Shown piece after piece: positions 16,862-24,408 of a stretch of DNA of 64,000 bases. The position numbers were made by a program, and so were the translations under genes. A model generated the notes under the pieces. It saw only the letters and a program-made list of their open reading frames with translations, was not told the DNA's origin and ran no database searches. Positions within the stretch are counted from its first letter, which is position 1. The number at the start of each line of letters is the position of its first letter. Source of the stretch: RGIG8775 sp045660295 (GTDB taxonomy: Bacteria; Bacillota; Clostridia; Oscillospirales; CAG-272); NCBI GenBank assembly GCA_045660295.1, contig JAZRDN010000043.1:62001-126000 (forward strand), written 5' to 3'.

Positions 16862-17827
16862 ATGAAAACAACACAGAGAAATACCAATCCGTTTGCTTAC
16901 AGCGATTCAAATAAAAGGTATCACACCTACGATTATTATCTCAAGCAAGCGTTCGGCGGAAAATGTGCCAAGATACCTATTGACGGTGGCTTTACCTGTC
17001 CCAATATCGACGGCAGATGCGGAGTGGGCGGTTGTATTTACTGCTCCTCGCGCGGAAGCGGAGACTTTGCCGAGAGCGCGTCGCTTTCTGTGAGCGAGCA
17101 ATATCGGCTGACCCGCGAAAAGCTGTCGTCAAAATGGTCGGTAGAGAGGTGCATACCCTATTTTCAAGCGCATACAAATACCTACGCTCCGCTTGCGGTG
17201 CTTCGTGAAAAGTTCGAGGAAGCCGCCTCGCTTGACGGAGTGGTGGGGATGAATATAGCCACCCGCGCCGATTGCCTTGAGGACGATACGGTCCGGTATC
17301 TTTCCGAGCTTGCCGAGCGCACTGTGCTTACTGTGGAGTTGGGGCTTCAAAGTGTTCACGATAAGACCGCCCAGCTTATCAACCGCGGACATACTTACGC
17401 CGAATTTGTTGAGGGTTATAATAAGCTTCGACGAGTGAGTAAAAAAATAAATATCTGTGTTCACCTCATTTTCGGACTTCCCGAGGAGAGTGACGAAATG
17501 ATGCTTGACTCGGTAAAGGCGGTCGCCGCCCTTCGCCCTGAGCAGATAAAGATACATTTGCTTCATGTGCTTAAGTCAAGCCGTTTGGGTGAAATATATC
17601 AAAGCGGCGGCTATCACCCCCTTGAAAGGGAACGGTATATAGGGCTTGTGGTGAGGGCGCTTGAGCTTTTGCCCCCCGAAACCGTGGTTGCCCGACTTAC
17701 AGGAGACGGTATGGCGGACGACCTGCTCGCACCGGAGTGGAGCAGACGTAAGGTGTCGGTTATTAACGATATCGACAAAATGCTTTTTGACTGCGATACT
17801 TATCAAGGTCGGCTTTGGCAGAGCTGA
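16862..17827 (+). CDS. Radical SAM protein, YhcC/TIGR01212 family
   Basis: The 321-residue protein has the family cysteine pattern C46, C58 and C61 within FTCPNIDGRCGVGGCIYC, which binds the catalytic 4Fe-4S cluster. Downstream are the VELGLQS and NICVHLIFGLPEES segments typical of this group. E. coli YhcC-type proteins are poorly characterised; a role in RNA or cofactor modification has been proposed. ATG 16862 is used because GGAG lies 5 nt upstream; the open frame extends to 16841, but that lies within the terminator stem. The gene is followed by its own terminator. Confidence 0.87.
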   Translation: MKTTQRNTNPFAYSDSNKRYHTYDYYLKQAFGGKCAKIPIDGGFTCPNIDGRCGVGGCIYCSSRGSGDFAESASLSVSEQYRLTREKLSSKWSVERCIPYFQAHTNTYAPLAVLREKFEEAASLDGVVGMNIATRADCLEDDTVRYLSELAERTVLTVELGLQSVHDKTAQLINRGHTYAEFVEGYNKLRRVSKKINICVHLIFGLPEESDEMMLDSVKAVAALRPEQIKIHLLHVLKSSRLGEIYQSGGYHPLERERYIGLVVRALELLPPETVVARLTGDGMADDLLAPEWSRRKVSVINDIDKMLFDCDTYQGRLWQS

Positions 17828-17874
17828 AAAATTCGATAATTTGCCACAAAAAACATATAGGTTTTTACCGTTTT

Positions 17875-17906
17875 AGGCTGTTGCGTGTCGCAACAGCCTA
17901 TCTTTT
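17875..17906 (+). terminator. Intrinsic terminator of the yhcC-like gene
   Basis: A perfect 11-bp stem (17875-17885 with 17889-17899) with a 3-nt loop, followed by ATCTTTTT. Between here and the mraZ promoter (17907-18021) the DNA is A-rich and I see no gene. Confidence 0.82.
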
Positions 17907-18021
17907 TATTGAAGAAATGTAAAAAAAAGAGTATAAAGGTAATATATGTAAAATAACCTCTCAAGTATGCGAAAAAAACAAAAAAAATTGAAAAAAATCT
18001 AAAAAATTTTTCTCCTACCCC

Positions 18022-18050
18022 TTTACAACTCGATTATAATAGGTTATAAT
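18022..18050 (+). promoter_or_regulatory. Promoter of the division and cell-wall cluster
   Basis: TTTACA (18022-18027), 17 bp, TATAAT (18045-18050). It lies just upstream of the MraZ box array, so MraZ bound there would block transcription start or early elongation. Confidence 0.8.
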
Positions 18051-18062
18051 AATAACACCGAT

Positions 18063-18130
18063 GTGGGGGATTGTGGTGGATTGAACAATCCAAGTGGTGG
18101 AAAGTGGTGTGATAAAATGCCAAGTGGTGG
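18063..18130 (+). promoter_or_regulatory. MraZ operator: array of GTGG-type boxes
   Basis: Five GTGG-containing boxes occur in 68 bp. Two lie in 18063-18080, two in AAGTGGTGGAAAGTGGTG (18092-18109), and one in AAGTGGTGG (18122-18130). A short inverted repeat, GGATTG-AA-CAATCC (18078-18091), sits between the first two groups. Direct repeats of this type are the known binding sites of the ring-shaped MraZ repressor, encoded 93 bp downstream. Autoregulation of the cluster is therefore expected. Confidence 0.8.
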
Positions 18131-18222
18131 AAGATTTCACCGAAACGCCGCTGTTTTTCGGAACGTAACCACACGGATATCACCCAAACGGAACAAAAAA
18201 CACAACGAAAGGAGCCGAGCTG

Positions 18223-18651
18223 ATGCTTCAAGGTGAATATAAACACACGGTTGACAGCAAAAACAGAATGTTTGTACCCGCAAAGTTTCGTGAAGAGCTT
18301 GGCGAGACTTTCGTTATTGCGAAAAGCGCGAGTGAAAAGTGTATAAGAATGATGTCCTGCTTCGAGTGGGAAAAATACCTTGCGCCTTTCCAGGATCTTC
18401 ACCCCTTTGAGGCTGAAAGATGGTTGGTAAAGTTCAATAAGACCGCTTGTCAGGTAACCCCCGACTCGCAGGGAAGAATAGTTCTTACCCCCACGCTTAT
18501 GAAATACGCGGGAATAACCAAAAACGCGGTAGTGGTCGGCGGCGGTAATTTCGCTGAGATCTGGTCTGAGGAGCGCAACGCTCTTATGAACGCGGCTGAG
18601 GAAGAAGATGACGGAGAAGAACTCTATCAGCTTTTCTCCTTGAAAAGATAA
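18223..18651 (+). CDS. mraZ: Transcriptional regulator MraZ
   Basis: MraZ is a double AbrB-like (SpoVT/AbrB fold) DNA-binding protein that represses the dcw cluster. The 142-residue protein has the two repeated halves, beginning GEYKHTVDSKNRMFVPAKFR and, further on, VTPDSQGRIVLTPTLMKYAG, each with the D-x-x-x-R loop that contacts the boxes. An acidic C-terminal tail (AEEEDDGEE) is present. AAAGGAG sets the start. It lies first in the cluster, immediately before rsmH, with its operator upstream. Confidence 0.95.
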   Translation: MLQGEYKHTVDSKNRMFVPAKFREELGETFVIAKSASEKCIRMMSCFEWEKYLAPFQDLHPFEAERWLVKFNKTACQVTPDSQGRIVLTPTLMKYAGITKNAVVVGGGNFAEIWSEERNALMNAAEEEDDGEELYQLFSLKR

Positions 18652-18657
18652 GAGACT

Positions 18658-19605
18658 ATGAGCAACGAGATAAATTTTTCTCATAAATCGGTACTTCTTG
18701 ACGAATGTATCGAAGCGCTTAACATAAAGCCCGACGGAATATACGTAGACGGCACACTCGGTGGAGCAGGTCATTCGGGCGAGATAGCGAAGCGTCTTGG
18801 CGATAACGGAATGCTTATCGCTATCGATCAGGACGAGGATGCGATCAAGGTGGCGAGCGAAAGACTTTCGGTGTACGGAGATAAGGTGAGAATAGTAAGA
18901 AATAACTTTTCAAATCTTGCCGACGTGTGCCGTGAGCTTGGAGTTGACAGAATAGACGGACTGCTTTTGGATATAGGCGTAAGCTCATACCAGATAAATG
19001 AAGCGTCACGCGGTTTCAGCTATATGGCTGACGCTCCCCTCGACATGAGAATGGACAAGCGTTCGGCGCTCAGCGCATGGAACGTTGTAAACGAGTATCC
19101 CGAAGCAGAATTAAAGAGAATAATATATGAGTACGGAGAGGATCGATTTGCTGGCAAGATCGCCTCTAAGATAGTATTTGCCAGAACACAATCACCCATA
19201 AATACGACGGGCGAACTTGTTCAAGTCGTAAAAAATGCGATGCCCGCAGCGATGCGAGAAGGTGGGTCGCACCCTGCGAAGCGTACATTCCAGGCAATCC
19301 GCATTGAAGTGAACAAGGAGCTTTCTGTTATAGCTCCCGCCATCCGTTCCGCAGTAGAACTGTTGAATGGAGGCGGGAGGATCGCCATCATTACTTTCCA
19401 CTCTCTTGAGGACAGAATCGTCAAGCAAGAGTTTGCACAAATGACCAAGGGTTGCACATGCCCCAAGGATTTTCCCATATGCGTGTGCGGAAACAAGCCG
19501 AGATTAAGGCTTGTAAACAATAAGCCCATTCTGCCGAGCACAGAGGAGCTTGAAGAAAATTCGCGCTCTCACAGCGCAAAGCTCAGAGTGGCTGAAAAGA
19601 TCTGA
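18658..19605 (+). CDS. rsmH: 16S rRNA (cytosine(1402)-N(4))-methyltransferase RsmH
   Basis: RsmH methylates N4 of C1402 in the ribosomal P site. The 315-residue protein has the SAM motif VDGTLGGAGHS (30-40). Further on are LLLDIGVSSYQ, DMRMD and the family segment AIRIEVNKEL, and near the C-terminus IITFHSLEDRIVK. It begins 6 bp after mraZ ends, the standard pairing at the start of dcw clusters. A weak ribosome site suggests coupled translation. Confidence 0.95.
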   Translation: MSNEINFSHKSVLLDECIEALNIKPDGIYVDGTLGGAGHSGEIAKRLGDNGMLIAIDQDEDAIKVASERLSVYGDKVRIVRNNFSNLADVCRELGVDRIDGLLLDIGVSSYQINEASRGFSYMADAPLDMRMDKRSALSAWNVVNEYPEAELKRIIYEYGEDRFAGKIASKIVFARTQSPINTTGELVQVVKNAMPAAMREGGSHPAKRTFQAIRIEVNKELSVIAPAIRSAVELLNGGGRIAIITFHSLEDRIVKQEFAQMTKGCTCPKDFPICVCGNKPRLRLVNNKPILPSTEELEENSRSHSAKLRVAEKI

Positions 19606-19648
19606 ATTTTAGAAAATCAATAAAAATAAAAAAGGAGGCATTCGGATA

Positions 19649-20404
19649 ATGGCTATGCAAGAGAATAGCCCCAATATAGTCGTAGATGAAAATTTTTTGA
19701 TGCTCGAAAAGAGACTCAGACGCAGACATGCCGAGAGAGCGGCGGCTTATTCGAATGCTGACGCAATAGAGCAGGAGCGCAACGGAGCGAGAGCTTACGC
19801 AATAGCTCCCGAGGCGTATAGCGACGCCAAAGCAATCGGCGGAATGTCGATGTATAAGAGCGGAAACGCGGGCGGAGTCAAGTATATGACCACTGAGGAT
19901 TACGTTGCGTATTTCACGCAGTGCCGTGATACATTTGGCGCAATGAACGTAAACAACGTAGCACCCGCTGAGAAAAAGTCTGCCGATACCCCCCGTGTTT
20001 GTGTAAACGTCAAAAAGGTTGAGCAGATAAACAGGCTTAACGCAAAGGCAAACGCTAAGAAAAAGCGTGTAACTCCTGCGGCAAGCGCAAAGAGCGCGCC
20101 CGTGACAAGGTCGGCAAGACCCGCGGTCAAAAGCATGCCCGAGCAGAAGCCGAGCGTTAAGATAGAAAGTGGAAAGCTTGACGCTTTCTTTGAAAAGCTT
20201 GCGACCGCAAGAGGACGAGCTGTGGCAAGTGTTGCGGCAATAGCGCTTTGCTGTACTGCCGCCCTTGGCGGAGTAATGGCGTTCGCTACCGATGACAATT
20301 CTGCGGCAGGCGGAGCAGGTCCCATGGAGAACATGCGTATTGTTGAGCCTGTGGAGCAGTCCGATGAGGAAGCGCGCGCAAATTTGTTGAGTACGTTGGA
20401 ATAA
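19649..20404 (+). CDS. Single-span membrane protein of unknown function in the ftsL position
   Basis: I do not recognise a family. The 251-residue product starts behind AAAAGGAGGC. It has a long cytoplasmic part (1-190) rich in Ala, Lys and Arg, with a Lys/Pro-rich stretch near 130-170 (KKKRVTPAASAKSAPV). One hydrophobic helix (about 191-212) follows, with about 39 acidic residues outside. In most Clostridia this slot between rsmH and the transpeptidase holds ftsL, a short protein with a leucine-zipper ectodomain after the helix. That ectodomain is absent here. It could be a highly diverged FtsL, a division scaffold or a lineage-specific protein. Expression with the division cluster is likely. 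Confidence 0.7.
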   Translation: MAMQENSPNIVVDENFLMLEKRLRRRHAERAAAYSNADAIEQERNGARAYAIAPEAYSDAKAIGGMSMYKSGNAGGVKYMTTEDYVAYFTQCRDTFGAMNVNNVAPAEKKSADTPRVCVNVKKVEQINRLNAKANAKKKRVTPAASAKSAPVTRSARPAVKSMPEQKPSVKIESGKLDAFFEKLATARGRAVASVAAIALCCTAALGGVMAFATDDNSAAGGAGPMENMRIVEPVEQSDEEARANLLSTLE

Positions 20405-20468
20405 AAAATTCAATATCGAATAAAATAGTATCGACAAAGCCAAATTTGATAAAAAGCAAAATCTTAAA

Positions 20469-20579
20469 GAACGGCAATGAAGCGAAGCCCGTGAGTTATC
20501 CGAACAGGATAGCGAGGGCAGCGGATTTTTGAGCAGCGGCCCATATGCTCATAAGTCCGTTCGCTGCCGTTCATTTTTT
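20469..20579 (+). ncRNA. Three-way-junction RNA element with terminator-like end
   Basis: The sequence folds without strain into a closed three-way junction. P1: 20469-20476 and 20482-20486 pair with 20560-20572, with a 5-nt bulge (ATGAA). P2: GCCC (20487-20490) with GGGC (20516-20519), topped by TATCC-GAACA-GGATA (20497-20511). P3: CGGATTT (20522-20528) with AAGTCCG (20553-20559), topped by TGAGCA with TGCTCA (20530-20551). The junction is tight, with 0, 2 and 0 unpaired bases. T6 follows P1 (20574-20579). I do not match it to a named RNA class. It could be a small RNA, an intercistronic processing or attenuation element, or a dispersed palindromic repeat. Confidence 0.72.
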
Positions 20580-20623
20580 ATTGAATTTGTTTGTCACCCA
20601 AAACAAAAAGAGGGAGACTTGCA

Positions 20624-22867
20624 ATGCTTGGTAACGTTGATACAGGATTTATGCGGCGCGCCTTGGCGGTGGCGCTGGCAATAGTTACGGTTTTTGCCGT
20701 GCTTGGCGGCAGAATACTTTTGCTTCAGACCTACGGATATGAAAAATACCGCGATAAGGTTGTAGAACAGCTTACGACTAAATCGCCGTCGATAGCCAAC
20801 CGCGGTGAAATATACGATTCGAGCGGAAGACTTCTTGCCACGAATAAAACTACATACCGCGTCTTTGTTTCTCCGTCGGCTATATCGTCGGCACAGAAAG
20901 CGCTTGACAAAAAGGCTACCGCCTCAATATCCGAGAATATCGCGAGTAAGCTTTCGGAAATTCTCGGCATGAGCTATGATGCTGTCTTTCAAAAGACGCA
21001 AAAAAGCGGAAGACTTGATGAAACGGTGTCTCGCAACGTAGATGAGGAGACCGCGGCGAAAATAAGACGGCTGATAATAGAGGAACGCCTTGAGCATCTT
21101 GTTTTTCTCGAGGCTTCAAGTGTCAGATATTATCCCTACGGTCGCCTCGCCTCCCACGTGCTTGGCTTTACAGGTGCGGACGGCGTGGGGCTTTACGGAC
21201 TTGAATATCAGTATAACGAGGATATAAGCGGAAGCAACGGCTATTATATAACGGCGCGCGACTCTCGCGGAAACGAGCTTCCGAATCAGTATAATACATA
21301 CGTTCAGGCTGAGGACGGATATAGCCTTACTACCACTATTGACGCATACGTTCAGGCGGCGCTTGAGGAACAGCTTGAATGCGCTGTGATTGACTCAGGG
21401 GCGCTTAACAGAGCCTGCGGAATGATAATGGACGTGGAGACCGGCGCGGTGCTTGCGCTGTCTGTTTATCCCGAATTTGACCTTAACGACCCATGGACTC
21501 TCGTTGATTATTATAACGAGAAGCTGGTGAGCAGCGGGCTTGTAGCCGGAAGCGACGGATATTCGGCACTGTCACGCAAATATCTGCTTGAAGCGTGGTC
21601 GAATAAAGCACTGACCGAAACCTATATCCCGGGCTCTACCTTCAAGATAATTACGTCGTCAATGGCGCTTGAGGAAAGCCTGCCCATACTTAAGGGTAAC
21701 GTCTTTTGCGGAGGTGTCAAAACCGTTCTTGGCAGAGGCATACACTGCCATCAGCGCCGAGGACACGGAAGCCTGACCTTTGCCGAGGGCGTTCAGCATT
21801 CCTGTAACGTCTGGTTTATGTCAATAGGCGCGCAGCTTGGATGCGAAAAATTTATGGATTATTTCAAGCTCTTCGGGTATCGAGAAAAGACGGGCATCGA
21901 CCTTCCCGGTGAGGGTATGGGCGTTATAAGCCCCAAAATGTCCGAGCTTGACTTGGCTATATATGCTTTTGGGCAAAACTTTACCGTCACCGCCATACAG
22001 CACATATCGGCTATTTCGGCGGTTGCCAACGGCGGCGAGCTTGTAACGCCGTATCTTGTGCAAAGCATGAGCGACGGCGAGGGCAATATCGTTTACGAGC
22101 ACGAAACAGAGACCAAACGCCGAGTAATGAGCGAAGCAAGCGCTAAGCATATCTCACAGATATTGGCGGACGGCGTTGCGGGTGTCGGCGGAGCTAAGAA
22201 TGCTTACGTGGCGGGCTACCGAGTGGCGGCTAAAACAGGAACGTCGGAGAAAAAAGGAGAGACCACCACGGGCGAGGAAATGTATATCTGCTCCTGCGTT
22301 GCCTTTGCGCCTGCCGATGACCCAAAGGTGGCAATAATAATCATGGTTGACGAGCCTACCAAGGGTGTTCTTTACGGAAGCACCGTGGCGGCGCCCTATA
22401 TAGCCAAAACACTTGAAACGGTTCTGCCTTACCTTGGTGTAGAGCCGATATATACCGAAGAAGAAAAAAGTTTGCTCGATAAGCAAATTCCCGATTATGT
22501 GGGACTTCCTGTTGCGAGCGCGCGCGCATATGCTGAAAGCAGAGGGCTTGAAGTTGAAGTCGTCGGCGGCGGAGCGTACGTAAGTACACAGACACCAAAG
22601 TCGGGAAGCCTGTATTCCTGCGACGGACGAATAGTTTTTTATACGGGTGACTCTACGGAAAACGTCAGCAAAATTCCCGACGTTATCGGAAAAAGCATTT
22701 CCGAGGCAAGCGAAATTATAACAAACGCGGGCTTTAATATAAATCTTAAGGGCGCAACGCAGAGCATTGGCGGAGCGGTGGCCGTGTCGCAATCGGTTGC
22801 GGCGGGCACGCAAGCACCTATAGGAAGCGTTGTGACAGTAGAAATGAGAAGCAAGGACGCCGATTGA
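20624..22867 (+). CDS. PASTA-containing peptidoglycan D,D-transpeptidase (FtsI/SpoVD-type class B PBP)
   Basis: This enzyme crosslinks septal or spore-cortex peptidoglycan outside the membrane. The 747-residue protein has one N-terminal helix (about 12-35) and a PBP dimerization domain with the conserved NRGEIYD (59-65). The transpeptidase motifs are STFK (338-341, nucleophile S338), SCN (393-395) and KTG (537-539). Two PASTA repeats follow (about 625-678 and 685-745). ATG 20624 lies 7 nt after AGAGGGAG; a longer TTG start at 20591 has no good site. Position favours the vegetative division enzyme FtsI, whereas PASTA domains are shared by FtsI/Pbp2x and SpoVD. No second copy lies nearby. Confidence 0.9.
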   Translation: MLGNVDTGFMRRALAVALAIVTVFAVLGGRILLLQTYGYEKYRDKVVEQLTTKSPSIANRGEIYDSSGRLLATNKTTYRVFVSPSAISSAQKALDKKATASISENIASKLSEILGMSYDAVFQKTQKSGRLDETVSRNVDEETAAKIRRLIIEERLEHLVFLEASSVRYYPYGRLASHVLGFTGADGVGLYGLEYQYNEDISGSNGYYITARDSRGNELPNQYNTYVQAEDGYSLTTTIDAYVQAALEEQLECAVIDSGALNRACGMIMDVETGAVLALSVYPEFDLNDPWTLVDYYNEKLVSSGLVAGSDGYSALSRKYLLEAWSNKALTETYIPGSTFKIITSSMALEESLPILKGNVFCGGVKTVLGRGIHCHQRRGHGSLTFAEGVQHSCNVWFMSIGAQLGCEKFMDYFKLFGYREKTGIDLPGEGMGVISPKMSELDLAIYAFGQNFTVTAIQHISAISAVANGGELVTPYLVQSMSDGEGNIVYEHETETKRRVMSEASAKHISQILADGVAGVGGAKNAYVAGYRVAAKTGTSEKKGETTTGEEMYICSCVAFAPADDPKVAIIIMVDEPTKGVLYGSTVAAPYIAKTLETVLPYLGVEPIYTEEEKSLLDKQIPDYVGLPVASARAYAESRGLEVEVVGGGAYVSTQTPKSGSLYSCDGRIVFYTGDSTENVSKIPDVIGKSISEASEIITNAGFNINLKGATQSIGGAVAVSQSVAAGTQAPIGSVVTVEMRSKDAD

Positions 22868-22897
22868 TATGCCCTCAATACTTTTTGAGGTGGCGTT

Positions 22898-24382
22898 ATG
22901 AAATTACATGATCTTTGCGTGGCGGCGGGACTTTCCTGCGGCCTTGCGGGTGTTACAGAAATAAATGAGATAAAAAGCAATTCGGAAAAAGTCGAAAAGG
23001 GTGACCTTTTCGTTTGCGTAAAAGGTCTTCATAAGGATGGACACGAATATGTCCGCGAGGCTGAGGAACGCGGAGCGGCGGCTGTCATAGCCGAGCGCCA
23101 GGTGGACGTAAAAATTCCCGTTATCTATACGGAAAACGCGCGAAGAATATTGCCGTTGCTTTACAACGCATGGTACGGATATCCCACAAGGAGGCTAAAG
23201 CTGGTGGCGGTCACGGGGACTAACGGAAAGACCTCGGTGACACATATGCTTAAAGCTATATTCGACGCGGCAATGTTTAAAACCGGACTCATAGGCACAG
23301 TAAAATGTTACTCGGGCGAGCGGAGGCTTGAAAGCCTTGGCGGAAATCCGCTTGCCAATATGACTACCCCCGACCCCGAGGAGCTTTTCAGACTTCTTTC
23401 GGTCATGGCAGATGACGGTGTTGAATATGTTTTTATGGAGGCAAGCTCCCACGCGCTGGCGCTTGATAAGCTGGATGGGCTTGAATTTGAGGCGGCAGTA
23501 TTTACCAATCTTACTCCGGAGCATATGGACTTCCATAAGAATATGGAGGATTATTTCAAAGCCAAATCGAGGCTTTTTGAAAAGGCTAAAAATAAAATAA
23601 TAAATACCGACGACCCTTACGGCAAAAGACTTTTTCGCTCCTGCGGCAAGGATGCGTGGGGATGCAGTATTACACGGAAATGCTGCGACTTTTTCGCAAG
23701 CGATATAAACGATATGGGTGTGGGCGGCAACGAATACAGATTCGTCTCGCCTACCAAACAGTTTTTGATAAGAACCCCGCTTATAGGCAGATTTAACGTG
23801 ATGAATACGCTTGAGGCGGCGGCGTGCGCTACCGCATTGGGTGTTTCTCCGCCTGATATTATGTGCGCTTTGTCGGCTATGAGCGGTGTTGAGGGCAGAC
23901 TTGAAAGAGTGAGACTGGGCGCGATTACCGATTATTCGGTGTTTATAGATTACGCGCATACACCCGATGCGCTTTATAATCTGCTTGAAACGCTGTGCGG
24001 AATAAGAAAATGTGATGAGCGTATTGTTCTGCTTTTCGGTTGTGGCGGCGACAGAGATAAAAGTAAACGCCGAAAAATGGGTGAGATAGCAGCGCGGTAC
24101 GCCGATCTAACGATAGTGACCTCGGATAACAGCCGAAGCGAAAAGTCTGCGGATATTATCGCCGAGATCGTGGCGGGGCTCGGAAACGCCGAGCATATTG
24201 TTATAGAAAACCGTGCCGAGGCAATTGAATTTGCTATAAGAGAAGCCAAGCGCGGAGATATAATAATATTCGCGGGCAAGGGACACGAGGAATACGAGAT
24301 AGACAAGGACGGCAAGCGTCCGTTCAGTGAAAAAAAGATAGCCGCGGAGGCGGCGCGTAAATATTATTCGGAAAAAAGCTAA
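22898..24382 (+). CDS. murE: UDP-N-acetylmuramoyl-tripeptide synthetase MurE
   Basis: MurE adds the third amino acid of the peptidoglycan stem peptide in the cytoplasm. The 494-residue protein has the ATP-binding motif TGTNGKTS (106-113) and the UDP-MurNAc-binding N-terminal domain. The C-terminal ligase domain contains FAGKGHEEYE. The substrate-selectivity tetrapeptide reads DNSR (410-413). Enzymes for meso-diaminopimelate usually have DNPR, so DNSR most likely still means diaminopimelate because the arginine is kept. It lies 30 bp after the transpeptidase and before murF. Confidence 0.93.
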   Translation: MKLHDLCVAAGLSCGLAGVTEINEIKSNSEKVEKGDLFVCVKGLHKDGHEYVREAEERGAAAVIAERQVDVKIPVIYTENARRILPLLYNAWYGYPTRRLKLVAVTGTNGKTSVTHMLKAIFDAAMFKTGLIGTVKCYSGERRLESLGGNPLANMTTPDPEELFRLLSVMADDGVEYVFMEASSHALALDKLDGLEFEAAVFTNLTPEHMDFHKNMEDYFKAKSRLFEKAKNKIINTDDPYGKRLFRSCGKDAWGCSITRKCCDFFASDINDMGVGGNEYRFVSPTKQFLIRTPLIGRFNVMNTLEAAACATALGVSPPDIMCALSAMSGVEGRLERVRLGAITDYSVFIDYAHTPDALYNLLETLCGIRKCDERIVLLFGCGGDRDKSKRRKMGEIAARYADLTIVTSDNSRSEKSADIIAEIVAGLGNAEHIVIENRAEAIEFAIREAKRGDIIIFAGKGHEEYEIDKDGKRPFSEKKIAAEAARKYYSEKS

Positions 24383-24408
24383 AATAATACAAAGGAAGGG
24401 TTGCGGAT

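Noticed and set aside
20591..20623. TTG start for the transpeptidase at 20591
   Set aside because: It lies just after the terminator-like end of the structured RNA and has no Shine-Dalgarno. AGAGGGAG fits ATG 20624.
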